NCBI RefSeq assembly: GCF_018327705.1
Contig: NZ_BNEM01000001.1
Location: 4,154,001 to 4,218,000, forward strand
DNA from: Catellatospora sp. TT07R-123
GTDB taxonomy: Bacteria > Actinomycetota > Actinomycetes > Mycobacteriales > Micromonosporaceae
Direction: 5' to 3'
DNA length: 64,000 bases
Part shown: positions 34,481-42,629 of the stretch, in pieces
Layout of the letters: each line of letters begins with the position of its first letter
Position numbering within the stretch: position 1 is the stretch's first letter
Translations under genes and position numbers: made by a program
The notes under the pieces: model-generated
The model's input: the letters and a program-made list of their open reading frames with translations, nothing else
The model's database searches: none
What the model was told of the DNA's origin: nothing

Positions 34481-34843
34481 CTAGTAGACCAGCGCCTGGG
34501 CGCCCTCGGCGAGGCACTCCTCGACGAACACGGCGGCCCCGGCGATGCGTACGCCCTCGACCAGGTCGTCCTGGGTGATCCCGCGGCGGGCGGCGCACTG
34601 GGTGCACAGGGTGACCGTGCCCCCGGCCAGCACCGCGGCCAGCAGGTCGGGCAGCGGCGCCGAGTGCGGCAGCTCGAACTCGGCGGCCCGGCCCGGCAGC
34701 GCGAACCAGCTCGACTCGCCGGTGAGCCACAGCGACACCTCGGCACCGGCCGCGACGGCGGTCGCCGCGACGGTGAAAGCCTGGGCGCACCGCTCGGGGG
34801 CGTCGGCGCCGGCGGTCGTCTTCACGATCAGTTTTCGTGCCAC
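34481..34843 (-). CDS. DsrE family protein
   Basis: A 120-residue protein of the DsrE/DsrF-like fold. It has two neighbouring Cys in TLCTQCAARRG (about 79-89) and a third in EECLAEG. DsrE proteins relay sulfur or bind persulfides, which fits the flanking sulfurtransferase. TAAGCT (34855-34850) ends 6 nt before the GTG. It diverges from a tiny membrane gene over 47 bp. Confidence 0.85.
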   Translation of the reverse strand: MARKLIVKTTAGADAPERCAQAFTVAATAVAAGAEVSLWLTGESSWFALPGRAAEFELPHSAPLPDLLAAVLAGGTVTLCTQCAARRGITQDDLVEGVRIAGAAVFVEECLAEGAQALVY

Positions 34844-34890
34844 GCGGACAGCTTATGCGCGCCGCTTGGAGCTCCTTCTAGGATCTGTCT

Positions 34891-34995
34891 GTGGTCACCG
34901 AGATCGGGTTCGTCAGCCTGCTGGTCGCCGGCTTCGGCGCGCTCGCCGGTGGCCTGGCGTATCTCGCCGTGAAGATATCCCGAGGACGCTGGTGA
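34891..34995 (+). CDS. 34-residue membrane peptide, leaderless
   Basis: A frame starting MVTEIGFVSLL with one hydrophobic helix (about 6-27) and a basic end (KISRGRW). TAGGAT (34879-34884) ends 6 nt before its GTG, the same promoter-start spacing as the certain genes here. That is the main evidence, since the peptide is too short to recognise. It precedes the nitrobindin-like gene and may be cotranscribed. Confidence 0.55.
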   Translation: MVTEIGFVSLLVAGFGALAGGLAYLAVKISRGRW

Positions 34996-35031
34996 GCCGA
35001 GCTCCCGGCGCCGCGACGACAGGTGTGGACC

Positions 35032-35625
35032 GTGACCACTGAGGACAACCCGATCCAGCCACCGGCCTGGCTCAACGCGCCGCCGGTCGACCCGTACCCC
35101 TTCGAGGACACCCACGACCTGCGCCAGGGCCCGGACCTGCACCCGCAGCTGCTCGACCTGCTGCCGTTCGTCGGGCTGTGGCGCGGGCGCGGCGAGGGCA
35201 GCTACCCGACGATCGAGAACTTCCACTTCGCGCAGGAGATCCGGATCAGCCACGACGGCCGCCCGTTCCTGTTCTACGAGGCCCGCGCCTGGATCCTCGG
35301 CGACGACGACAAGCCGGTGCGGCCGGGCGGCCGCGAGGTCGGCTGGTGGCGGCCCGGTGGCGAGCACGGCGACGAGGTCGAGGCGCTGCTGACCACCCCG
35401 ACCGGGATCATGGAGCTGTACCTGGGCAAGGTGAAGTCCAACCCGCCGCAGATCGAGATGGCCACCGACTTCGTGGCGCGCACCGCGTCGGCCAAGGAGG
35501 TCACCGCCGGGCAGCGCCTCTACGGCATCGTCGACCGGGCGCTGCTGTACGCGCAGGACATGGCGGCCGTCGGCCAGGGCCTGACGCCGCACCTGAGCGC
35601 CAAGCTGATCCGTGTCGGGGGCTGA
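35032..35625 (+). CDS. nitrobindin/FABP-like heme protein (peroxynitrite isomerase family)
   Basis: A 197-residue beta-barrel protein. GLWRGRGEG (about 44-52) is the GxWxGxG motif of nitrobindins, and a conserved His near the C-terminus (LTPHLSAKL) could be the heme ligand. Mycobacterial and human relatives bind ferric heme and isomerise peroxynitrite. The GTG at 35032 is preferred; another GTG lies three codons upstream. It follows the 34-residue gene. Confidence 0.85.
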   Translation: MTTEDNPIQPPAWLNAPPVDPYPFEDTHDLRQGPDLHPQLLDLLPFVGLWRGRGEGSYPTIENFHFAQEIRISHDGRPFLFYEARAWILGDDDKPVRPGGREVGWWRPGGEHGDEVEALLTTPTGIMELYLGKVKSNPPQIEMATDFVARTASAKEVTAGQRLYGIVDRALLYAQDMAAVGQGLTPHLSAKLIRVGG

Positions 35626-35651
35626 CGCCTTAACCGGTGTAGCTTCGCCTC

Positions 35652-36635
35652 GTGACTGATCAGAGCAGCGACCGCACGATCCGCTGGGGCATCCTCGCCA
35701 CGGGCGGGATCGCGTCACGTTTCGCACAGGACCTGACCAAGGTGCCGGGCACCGTGCTCGCCGCCGTGGGCTCGCGGACGCCGTCGTCCGCCGAGGCCTT
35801 CGCGCAGCGGCACGGTGCCGCGCGCGCCCACGGCTCGTGGGAGGCGCTGGCCGCCGACCCGGACGTCGACATCATCTACGTGGCCACGCCGCACTCGCAC
35901 CACCATGAGACGGCGCTGCTGTGCCTGCGCGCGGGCAAGCCGCTGCTGGTGGAGAAGGCGTTCACGCTCGACCTGGCCACCGCGCAGGACCTGGTGTCGG
36001 TGGCCCGGGAGCGCGAGCTGTTCCTGATGGAGGCGATGTGGACGCGTACGCTGCCCGCGATCCTCAAGGCCAAGGAGCTGATCGCCGACGGGGCGATCGG
36101 TGAGGTGGTCGGCGTGCAGGCGTCGTTCGGCATCGCGCTGGACCCCGGCCCCGAGCACCGCCTGCGCGACCCGAAGCTCGGCGGCGGCGCACTGCTGGAC
36201 CTCGGGGTGTATCCGGTGAGCTTCGCCCAGTTCCTGCTGGGTGCGCCGACGCAGGTGCGGGCGTGGGCGTCGCTGTGGCCGGAGGGCACCGACGCGCGTA
36301 CGGGCATGGTGCTGGGCTTCGACTCCGGTGCGGTGGCGACGCTGTACTGCGGCGTCGGCGGCGACGTGCGGATGGCGACCATCACCGGCTCGACCGGGAA
36401 GATCGACTTCCCGTGGGGCTTCCACGCGCCGGACCGGTTCGTGCTGCACCGCGACGGGGCCGAGCCGCAGCAGTTCGACTTCGACCCGACCGGCCTGAAC
36501 TACGAGGCCGAGGAGGCGACCCGCTGCCTGCGCGCCGGGAAGCTGGAGTCGGACCTGGTGCCGCTGTCCTCGACGCTGGCTGTCATGAGCACCCTGGACG
36601 CCGTCCGCGCCCAGATCGGCGTCACCTACGCCTGA
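35652..36635 (+). CDS. Gfo/Idh/MocA family oxidoreductase
   Basis: A 327-residue NAD(P)-dependent enzyme. The Rossmann part begins GILATGGIASRFAQDL (13-28), and EKAF follows the VEKP-type motif of the family. The C-terminal sheet domain carries GGGALLDLGVYP. Substrates are typically sugars, inositol or dihydrodiols; the sequence most resembles the dihydrodiol dehydrogenase-like branch. TAGCTT (35640-35645) ends 6 nt before the GTG. Confidence 0.9.
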   Translation: MTDQSSDRTIRWGILATGGIASRFAQDLTKVPGTVLAAVGSRTPSSAEAFAQRHGAARAHGSWEALAADPDVDIIYVATPHSHHHETALLCLRAGKPLLVEKAFTLDLATAQDLVSVARERELFLMEAMWTRTLPAILKAKELIADGAIGEVVGVQASFGIALDPGPEHRLRDPKLGGGALLDLGVYPVSFAQFLLGAPTQVRAWASLWPEGTDARTGMVLGFDSGAVATLYCGVGGDVRMATITGSTGKIDFPWGFHAPDRFVLHRDGAEPQQFDFDPTGLNYEAEEATRCLRAGKLESDLVPLSSTLAVMSTLDAVRAQIGVTYA

Positions 36636-36657
36636 GCGGGGCGGCCGCGGTGGTGAT

Positions 36658-36718
36658 GATCGCCGCCTGCGGTCAGCTGGCGGCGCTGAAGCGCAGCCTT
36701 TGACCGGAACCGCCGATC
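36658..36718 (+). repeat. 61-bp GATC-bounded element, family I copy 4
   Basis: Begins GATCGCCGCCTGCGGTCAGC and ends TTGACCGGAACCGCCGATC; 61 bp. It lies between the convergent oxidoreductase and pit genes, next to a perfect palindrome. Confidence 0.85.
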
Positions 36719-36723
36719 TTGCA

Positions 36724-36766
36724 CGAAGGGCACCTTCCGCCGCGTCGCGGCGGAAGGTGCCCTTCG
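36724..36766. terminator. AAGGGCACCTT palindromic terminator
   Basis: Two perfectly complementary 21-base arms separated by one base, between convergent genes. It has the same AAGGGCACCTT core as the palindrome at 61939. It probably ends transcription in both directions. Confidence 0.8.
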
Positions 36767-36772
36767 TCAAGG

Positions 36773-37825
36773 TCAGAACAGGGGGCGGACCAGGACGTAG
36801 GCGATGACGGCGGCCAGGGCCGCGCCGGGGAACGTCAGGATCCACGCCATCACGATGTTGCCCGCCACGCCCCAGCGGACGGCCGAGAACTTCTTCGTCG
36901 CACCCACACCCATGATCGATGAGGTGATGGTGTGCGTGGTCGAGATCGGCCAGCCGTGCGCCGCCGCGGTGAACAGCACGGTGCTGGCGACCGTCTCGGC
37001 CGCGAAGCCGGCCATCGGGTCGAGGTGGATGACCCGGCGGCCCAGGGTCCGGATGATGCGCCAGCCACCGGCGTAGGTGCCTGCCGCCAGCACGGTCGCC
37101 GAGGTGTAGTACACCCAGCCGGGGATGTGGTCGGGGCTGGACTGGAAGCCGCCGACGTAGAGCGCGAGCACGACGATACCCATGGTCTTGGCGGCGTCCT
37201 GCATGCCGTGGCCGAAGGACATCGCGATGGCCGACAGCGACTGCATGAACCGGAAGAACCGGTTGAGCGGCGACGGGCTGGTGAGCCCGGCGGCCCTGGT
37301 GCCCGACCAGGCCTTGGCCAGGCCGTACACGCCCCACAGGAGCAGCAGCATCAGCAGGGCGCCGAGGATGAAGCCGGTCAGCGGGGAGAACACCATCGGG
37401 AGGACGACCTTCTCCACGATGCCGCCCCACAGCACGGTGCCGCTGAGGCCGAACAGCGAGGCGCACAGCGTCGCGCCGACCAGACCGCCGATCAGGGCGT
37501 GCGAGGACGACGACGGGATGCCGAACCACCAGGTCAACAGGTTCCAGGTGATGGCGCCCAGGACGCCGGCCAGCACCACGCCGAGGCTGGCGGCACCCTC
37601 GGGCAGCGTGACGATGCCGCTGCCGACGGTCTTGGCGACCTGGCCGCCCCAGTGGGCGCCGACGAAGTTGCCGAGCGCGGCGATGCCCAGCGCGATGCGC
37701 GGGGTGAGCGCCCGCGTCGAGACGCTGGTCGCGATGGCGTTGGCGGCGTCGTGGAAGCCGTTGGTGTAGTCGAACACCATGGCGGCCACGATGACCGCGA
37801 TGACGGGGATGAGCAGGTCGTTCAT
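36773..37825 (-). CDS. pit: Pit-type low-affinity phosphate permease
   Basis: A 350-residue inorganic phosphate transporter with about ten helices. The PiT signatures GFHDAANAIATSVSTRAL (23-40) and SFGHGMQDAAKTMGIV are both present, each with the Asn/Asp pair. It couples metal-phosphate uptake to protons. It lies 34 bp after the DUF47 gene, forming the usual pair. Confidence 0.95.
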   Translation of the reverse strand: MNDLLIPVIAVIVAAMVFDYTNGFHDAANAIATSVSTRALTPRIALGIAALGNFVGAHWGGQVAKTVGSGIVTLPEGAASLGVVLAGVLGAITWNLLTWWFGIPSSSSHALIGGLVGATLCASLFGLSGTVLWGGIVEKVVLPMVFSPLTGFILGALLMLLLLWGVYGLAKAWSGTRAAGLTSPSPLNRFFRFMQSLSAIAMSFGHGMQDAAKTMGIVVLALYVGGFQSSPDHIPGWVYYTSATVLAAGTYAGGWRIIRTLGRRVIHLDPMAGFAAETVASTVLFTAAAHGWPISTTHTITSSIMGVGATKKFSAVRWGVAGNIVMAWILTFPGAALAAVIAYVLVRPLF

Positions 37826-37859
37826 GCCGACCCCCGCAGGTGCGTGTCGCCCGCGGCCA

Positions 37860-38486
37860 CTAGGACTCCTTGACCGCGATGGTCTCGACGGTGTTCGCCA
37901 CGTGCTCGAAGGCGTCGCAGGCGGCCTCCAGCTCGTCGGCGACCTCCTTCATCTTGAGCACGGTCAGCGCGTCGTACTCGCCGCTGAACAGGCGGACCAG
38001 CAGCATGCGGTAGGTGCGGTCGCCGTCGTTCTCCAGCCGGTTGCACTCGACCCAGTAGTCCTTGAGGCCCTTCATCTGCTTGAGCCGCGGCATGGCCAGC
38101 GCGGTGACCTTGGCCTGCTGGTCGAGGATGTCGATGAGCTCGATCATCTCGCGGGGCAGGGCCGGGAGCTTGGTCAGGCCGTACAGGTAGACCAGGTTGC
38201 CGACCGCCTCCAGGTGGTCCATCACGTCGTCCAGGCCGGAGCCCAGGCGGTAGATGTCCTCCCGGTCGAACGGGGTGATGAAGGTCGAGTTGATCTTGTT
38301 GTACAGCTCGTGCGTGATCTGGTCGCTGTCGTGCTCGACGTCGGCCAGCCGCTCACTGACCGACTGCACGTCGGCACCGGGCAGCGCCAGCTCGGTCAGC
38401 AGTTCGGTGCCGCGGACCAGGTTCTGGGCAGCACGGGAGAACATCTCGTAGAAGGCGCCCTCTTGGGGGCGGAGCGAAAACTTCAC
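37860..38486 (-). CDS. DUF47 (PhoU-like) partner of Pit
   Basis: A 208-residue helical protein with two PhoU-like three-helix bundles. DVEHDSDQITHELYNKINSTFITPFDREDI is the DUF47 metal-binding hallmark. Such proteins are thought to modulate Pit activity. The GTG at 38486 follows AAAGG by 9 nt. A PHO box lies about 115-135 bp upstream. Confidence 0.92.
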   Translation of the reverse strand: MKFSLRPQEGAFYEMFSRAAQNLVRGTELLTELALPGADVQSVSERLADVEHDSDQITHELYNKINSTFITPFDREDIYRLGSGLDDVMDHLEAVGNLVYLYGLTKLPALPREMIELIDILDQQAKVTALAMPRLKQMKGLKDYWVECNRLENDGDRTYRMLLVRLFSGEYDALTVLKMKEVADELEAACDAFEHVANTVETIAVKES

Positions 38487-38601
38487 CGCTAGCACCTTTG
38501 GGTCGGTGGTCTCTCAAGTCGGTCCGGTCGGCGTGAATGCTAAGCACACTCACCTTCTGTTGGTGCGCCGGTCACCCGTTGCCGCCCGGGATTCATGACC
38601 T

Positions 38602-38619
38602 GTTCACCTCTTGTTCACC
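38602..38619 (+). promoter_or_regulatory. PHO box between the pit operon and ppk2
   Basis: GTTCACC at 38602-38608 and 38613-38619, spaced 11 bp. It is oriented opposite to both flanking genes, unlike the pstS site. Repression of DUF47-pit by PhoP is a possible reading. Confidence 0.75.
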
Positions 38620-38639
38620 TTCGGGTGAGGCCGCCAAAC

Positions 38640-39509
38640 CTAGCCGGTTCCGTCCCGCTCCATCCGTTTGATCTCGGTTTCCGGGTCGAAATCGGGCGGC
38701 GGGTAGGCGAGGTCGAGGTGGTCGAGCGCGTCCAGCAGCAGGTGCGCCACGGCCCAGTCGCGGTACCACTTGCGGTCGGCCGGGACGACGTACCAGGGCG
38801 CGTGACCAGTTCCACACTCGGCGATCGCGTCGGCGTACGCGCGCTGGTAGGCATCCCAGTAGGCGCGGTTGTCCACGTCCTCGGGGTTGTACTTCCAGTA
38901 CTTCGCGGGGTCGCGCAGGCGCTGGAGGAGGCGGCGGCGCTGCTCGTCGTACGAGATGTGCAGCATGACCTTGACCACCGCGCACCCGGAGTCGATCAGC
39001 TCCTGCTCGAAAGCATTGATCTTGGCGTACCGCGCCTGCCACACCTTCGGCGGCACCAGGTCGCGCACCCGCGCCACCAGCACGTCCTCGTAGTGGGAGC
39101 GGTTGAAGATGCCGATGAGCCCGGGTTCGGGCAGGGCGTGGCGGATGCGCCAGAGGAAGTCGTGCTCCAGCTCCTTCGGCGTGGGCGGGCCGAAGCCGAC
39201 GATGTGCAGGCCCTGCGGGTTCATGGTGCCGGCGACGCGGCGCACCGTGCCGTCCTTGCCGCCGCAGTCCATGGCCTGGAGCACCAGCAGGACCCTGCGC
39301 CGCTCGGCGCGGTCCTTCTTCGCGCAGGCGTAGAGCATCTCCTGGCGGCGGGCCAGCTGCGTGCCGAGATCGGCCAGCTCGGCCCGCGCCCACGACTTCG
39401 GGTCGCGCCGCACCTGCTTGGTATCGGGCAGCCCCGGCGTACCGGCGGGATCGATCGAGCCGAGGTCTACCCCCGACCCGGCCCGCAGCAATTCGGACAC
39501 CTGCGCCAC
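38640..39509 (-). CDS. ppk2: polyphosphate:nucleotide phosphotransferase PPK2
   Basis: A 289-residue PPK2 enzyme. Walker A-like LQAMDCGGKDGTVRRV, Walker B GIFNRSHYEDVL and the lid KYWKYNPEDVDNRAYW are conserved. It transfers phosphate between polyphosphate and nucleotides. The GTG at 39509 is favoured; a TTG at 39557 would add 16 residues, and AATGAT lies 6 nt before the chosen GTG. Its position by pit and a PHO box ties it to phosphate storage. Confidence 0.9.
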   Translation of the reverse strand: MAQVSELLRAGSGVDLGSIDPAGTPGLPDTKQVRRDPKSWARAELADLGTQLARRQEMLYACAKKDRAERRRVLLVLQAMDCGGKDGTVRRVAGTMNPQGLHIVGFGPPTPKELEHDFLWRIRHALPEPGLIGIFNRSHYEDVLVARVRDLVPPKVWQARYAKINAFEQELIDSGCAVVKVMLHISYDEQRRRLLQRLRDPAKYWKYNPEDVDNRAYWDAYQRAYADAIAECGTGHAPWYVVPADRKWYRDWAVAHLLLDALDHLDLAYPPPDFDPETEIKRMERDGTG

Positions 39510-39567
39510 ATCCCGATCATTGCGCAGGATGCCGGTGCCCGCCTCCGCTACGGCCAATCCGGCGCTA

Positions 39568-39628
39568 GTTGATCAGGAAGTCGTGCCCTCGACACGCCGC
39601 CGAACCGTGCCATAGGTTCATGATCAAC
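39568..39628 (-). repeat. 61-bp element, family II copy 2
   Basis: On the minus strand it begins GTTGATCATGAACCTATGG, one base after the DUF402 stop codon, and ends CTTCCTGATCAAC. It lies upstream of ppk2. Confidence 0.85.
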
Positions 39629-39629
39629 A

Positions 39630-40130
39630 CTACGAGGCGGTGGGGCAGACGTGGGCCAGCCAGGGGTGGTAGTGGGTGGCGAAGGGTTCGCGGGCCGACG
39701 TGACCGCGTCTAGGAGCCATTGGGCGGCGGCGCGGGCCTGCGCGACGACCTCGTCGGGGTAGTTGAACTTGGCGCGGTGGGCGGCGAACTCGTCCTCGTC
39801 GACCAGCTGGACCTCGCCGGTTTCGCGGATCTTGCGGACGTCCAGGTCCAGGTCGGTGACCACCACGGTGCTGTCGTGCCAGGTGGCGGGGGTGGTGATG
39901 TCGCAGTAGACCGAGGTGTTGCGGGGCGCCGCGTTGAACATCGCGGTCCACCAGCCGGTGTGCGGGACGAGGACCACGCCGGGGATCTCGTACACCTTGC
40001 CGCTGTCGCTGACGGTCCCGCTCGGGATGCCCAGCCAGGTGCCGTACTCGTCGCGGCCGAGCAGCTGCGCCGGGTACGCCCGGTGCGTGCTCCCGTCGAA
40101 CTTGCGGATCTCCACCCGTACGACGCTCAT
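39630..40130 (-). CDS. DUF402 domain protein
   Basis: A 166-residue protein with the DUF402 beta-barrel pattern: GTWLGIPSG, VVLVPHTGWWTAMFN, then YCDITTPATWHDSTVVVTDLDLDV and a C-terminal helix. Some DUF402 members are nucleoside-diphosphatases or RNA-binding FomD-like hydrolases with Asp-rich metal sites; this protein keeps TDLDLDV and EDEFAAH. The ATG at 40130 follows an AGG. It diverges from dinG over 97 bp. Confidence 0.85.
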   Translation of the reverse strand: MSVVRVEIRKFDGSTHRAYPAQLLGRDEYGTWLGIPSGTVSDSGKVYEIPGVVLVPHTGWWTAMFNAAPRNTSVYCDITTPATWHDSTVVVTDLDLDVRKIRETGEVQLVDEDEFAAHRAKFNYPDEVVAQARAAAQWLLDAVTSAREPFATHYHPWLAHVCPTAS

Positions 40131-40227
40131 CGGCAACCTCACCTCGTGGCTGATCCCACAATGCGCCATACTCCCAAATCCGGCGCCGCGTTGGAAGGGT
40201 GTCGGTGCGTGCCGGTACGGTCATTCG

Positions 40228-42210
40228 GTGCCGCCGAAGAAGACCCGAACCCCCAGCCACAGTGCGCTGGACCTGCTCGCCGCCGCGGTGGGCTCCGTTC
40301 CCGGCGGCGCCACCAGGCCGGGCCAGCAGGCGATGGCGCAGGCCATCGCCGATGCCGTCGAGTCCGGCGACCACCTGCTCGTGCAGGCCGGCACCGGCAC
40401 CGGCAAGTCCCTCGCCTATCTCGCCCCCGCGCTGGTCGTCGACGGCCCTGTCGTCATCTCGACGGCGACGCTGGCACTCCAGGCACAGCTCGTCGACAAG
40501 GACCTGCCGCGCATCAGCAAGGCCGTCGCGAAGGTGCTCGGCCGCGAGCCGACCTATGCCCTGCTCAAAGGCCGCCACCACTACATCTGCATGGCCAAGC
40601 TGGAGCACTCCGACGAGAACGACCCGCAGGACTCGCTGTTCGACACCGGCAGCGGCGGCGGCACCAAGTGGCTCGGCGAGGCCGGGCGGCTGGGCAAGCA
40701 GATCGCGCGCATCCGCGACTGGGCGATGGAGTCCGACACCGGCGACCGCGACGAGCTGGACCCCGGCGTCGACGACACCGCCTGGCGGATGGTCTCCACC
40801 CCGGCGCGCGAGTGCGTCGGCGCCGCCCGCTGCCCGTACGGGGCGGACTGCTTCGCCGAGCTGTCGCGTGCCCGCGCCCGCGAGGCCGACATCGTGGTCA
40901 CCAACCACTCGCTGCTGTCGGTCGACATGATGGCCGGCCGGCACATCGTGCCCGAGCACAAGCTGCTGATCATCGACGAGGCGCACGAGCTGGCCGACCG
41001 GGTCTCCAGCGCCGCCCAGGCCGAGCTCACCCCGGACACCGTCGACCGCACCGCCCGCGCCGCCCGCACCTTCCTGGAGGGCGAGGAGTACCAGGCGCTG
41101 GTCGAGGGGGCCGACGCGCTCACGGTCGGGCTGGCCGAGACCCCGGCCGGGCGGATCACCGGGCCGCTGCCGCAGGCCATGGTCGAGGCGTGCACGCTGC
41201 TCGACGGGGCCACCCGCCGGGCGCTGACCCGCATCGGCGAGATCAAGGCCGACGACCCCGATCCCGTGCGCAAGCAGCAGGCCAAGTCGCTGCTCGACGA
41301 GGTCTCCAAGACCGCGCAGCGGCTGCTGGCCGACGCCGACCACGACGTGGCCTGGGTCGAGCAGGAACCGCGCCGGGCACTGGTCGTGGCGCCGCTGTCG
41401 GTCGCGGGCCTGCTCAGCGAGAAGCTATACGAGGAGCGCACCGTCGTGGCCACGTCCGCGACCCTCACCCTGGGCGGCCGGTTCGACACGGTGGCCCGCT
41501 CGCTGGGCCTGCCGGTCTCCGACAAGCCTGGCCAGGACGACGGCTGGACCTCGCTGGACGTCGGCTCCCCGTTCGACTACCCGAAGCAGGGCATCCTCTA
41601 CGTCGCGTCGCACCTGCCGCGCCCGGCCGCCTCGGGCCTGCCCGACGCGGCGGGGGCGGAGCTGCTGGCGCTGGTGCAGGCGCTGGGCGGCCGCACGCTG
41701 GGGCTGTTCTCCTCGCGCAAGGCCGCGACCCAGGCCGCCGAGCTGCTGCGGGCCAGGACGAACCTCACCGTGCTGCTCCAGGGCGACGAGGCGCTGCCGC
41801 TGCTGGTGCGCAAGTTCCGCGAGGACCGCAACAGCTGCCTGCTCGGCGTCATGTCGCTGTGGCAGGGCGTGGACGTGCCCGGCGACGCGTGCCAGCTGGT
41901 CGTCATCGACCGGCTGCCGTTCCCGCGCCCGGACGAGCCGCTGGCCGCGGCCCGCTCCGCGGCCGTCGACGCGACGGGCGGCTCCGGCTTCGCGGCCGTC
42001 AGCGTGCCGATCGCGGCGATCCGGCTGGCCCAGGGCGTGGGCCGGCTCATCCGGACCAGTTCCGACAAGGGCGTGGTCGCGGTGCTGGACTCCCGGCTGG
42101 AGACGGCACGCGGCTACGGCGCGTTCCTGCGCGCCAGCCTGCCGCCGTTCTGGTACACCACCAAGCAGGAAGTCGTGCTGAACTCCCTGCGCAGGCTCTC
42201 CCAGAGCTGA
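40228..42210 (+). CDS. dinG: DinG-type ATP-dependent DNA helicase
   Basis: A 660-residue superfamily 2 (XPD-like) helicase. Walker A AGTGTGKS is at 54-61, the DEAH box in IIDEAHEL. Cysteines in YICMAK and ECVGAARCPYGADC would hold the 4Fe-4S cluster of the arch. Helicase motif VI falls in GVGRLIRTSSDKG. DinG unwinds R-loops and D-loops in repair. TACGGT (40216-40221) ends 6 nt before the GTG. Confidence 0.92.
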   Translation: MPPKKTRTPSHSALDLLAAAVGSVPGGATRPGQQAMAQAIADAVESGDHLLVQAGTGTGKSLAYLAPALVVDGPVVISTATLALQAQLVDKDLPRISKAVAKVLGREPTYALLKGRHHYICMAKLEHSDENDPQDSLFDTGSGGGTKWLGEAGRLGKQIARIRDWAMESDTGDRDELDPGVDDTAWRMVSTPARECVGAARCPYGADCFAELSRARAREADIVVTNHSLLSVDMMAGRHIVPEHKLLIIDEAHELADRVSSAAQAELTPDTVDRTARAARTFLEGEEYQALVEGADALTVGLAETPAGRITGPLPQAMVEACTLLDGATRRALTRIGEIKADDPDPVRKQQAKSLLDEVSKTAQRLLADADHDVAWVEQEPRRALVVAPLSVAGLLSEKLYEERTVVATSATLTLGGRFDTVARSLGLPVSDKPGQDDGWTSLDVGSPFDYPKQGILYVASHLPRPAASGLPDAAGAELLALVQALGGRTLGLFSSRKAATQAAELLRARTNLTVLLQGDEALPLLVRKFREDRNSCLLGVMSLWQGVDVPGDACQLVVIDRLPFPRPDEPLAAARSAAVDATGGSGFAAVSVPIAAIRLAQGVGRLIRTSSDKGVVAVLDSRLETARGYGAFLRASLPPFWYTTKQEVVLNSLRRLSQS

Positions 42211-42211
42211 G

Positions 42212-42553
42212 TCAGAGGTACAGGCCGGTGGCGTCGGGTTCGACGCGGGAGGCGGCGACGGCGTGCACATCGCGTTCGCGCAGCAGGACGTACGACTCGC
42301 CGTGCAGCTCGACCTCGGAGCGCTCGTCCGGGTCGTACAGCACCCGGTCGCCGACCTGGATCGCGCGCACGTGCGGGCCGACGCCGACCGCGGTGGCCCA
42401 GGACAGCCGGGTGCCGACCGAGGCGGTGGCGGGGATCACGAGCCCGGCCGACGAGCGCCGCTCCCCCTCGCTGGCCTCCTGCTTGACCAGCACCCGGTCG
42501 TGCAGGAGTCGGATCGGCAGCCCGGAGTCGTCGCTCGACGAGTTCACAGTCAC
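42212..42553 (-). CDS. stand-alone GroES-like (Cpn10) protein
   Basis: A 113-residue Cpn10-fold protein. LLHDRVLVKQEASEGERRSSAGLVIP (17-41) includes the mobile loop region, VGVGPHV and VGDRVLYDP follow. It is longer at both ends than a canonical 95-100-residue GroES, and it lacks a groEL neighbour. TACCCT (42566-42561) ends 7 nt before the GTG. It may be a co-chaperonin paralogue; it converges with dinG at a 1-bp gap. Confidence 0.82.
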   Translation of the reverse strand: MTVNSSSDDSGLPIRLLHDRVLVKQEASEGERRSSAGLVIPATASVGTRLSWATAVGVGPHVRAIQVGDRVLYDPDERSEVELHGESYVLLRERDVHAVAASRVEPDATGLYL

Positions 42554-42629
42554 GCCGGTCAGGGTACTTCCCCGGGGTGTGAGGGGTGCCAGGCGACTAA
42601 CCTGAGCGAATCGTCTTCGGGAGGCCACT

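Noticed and set aside
39629..41343. Long frame antisense to dinG
   Set aside because: It has no domain, is antisense to a certain helicase gene and has the composition of a shadow frame.
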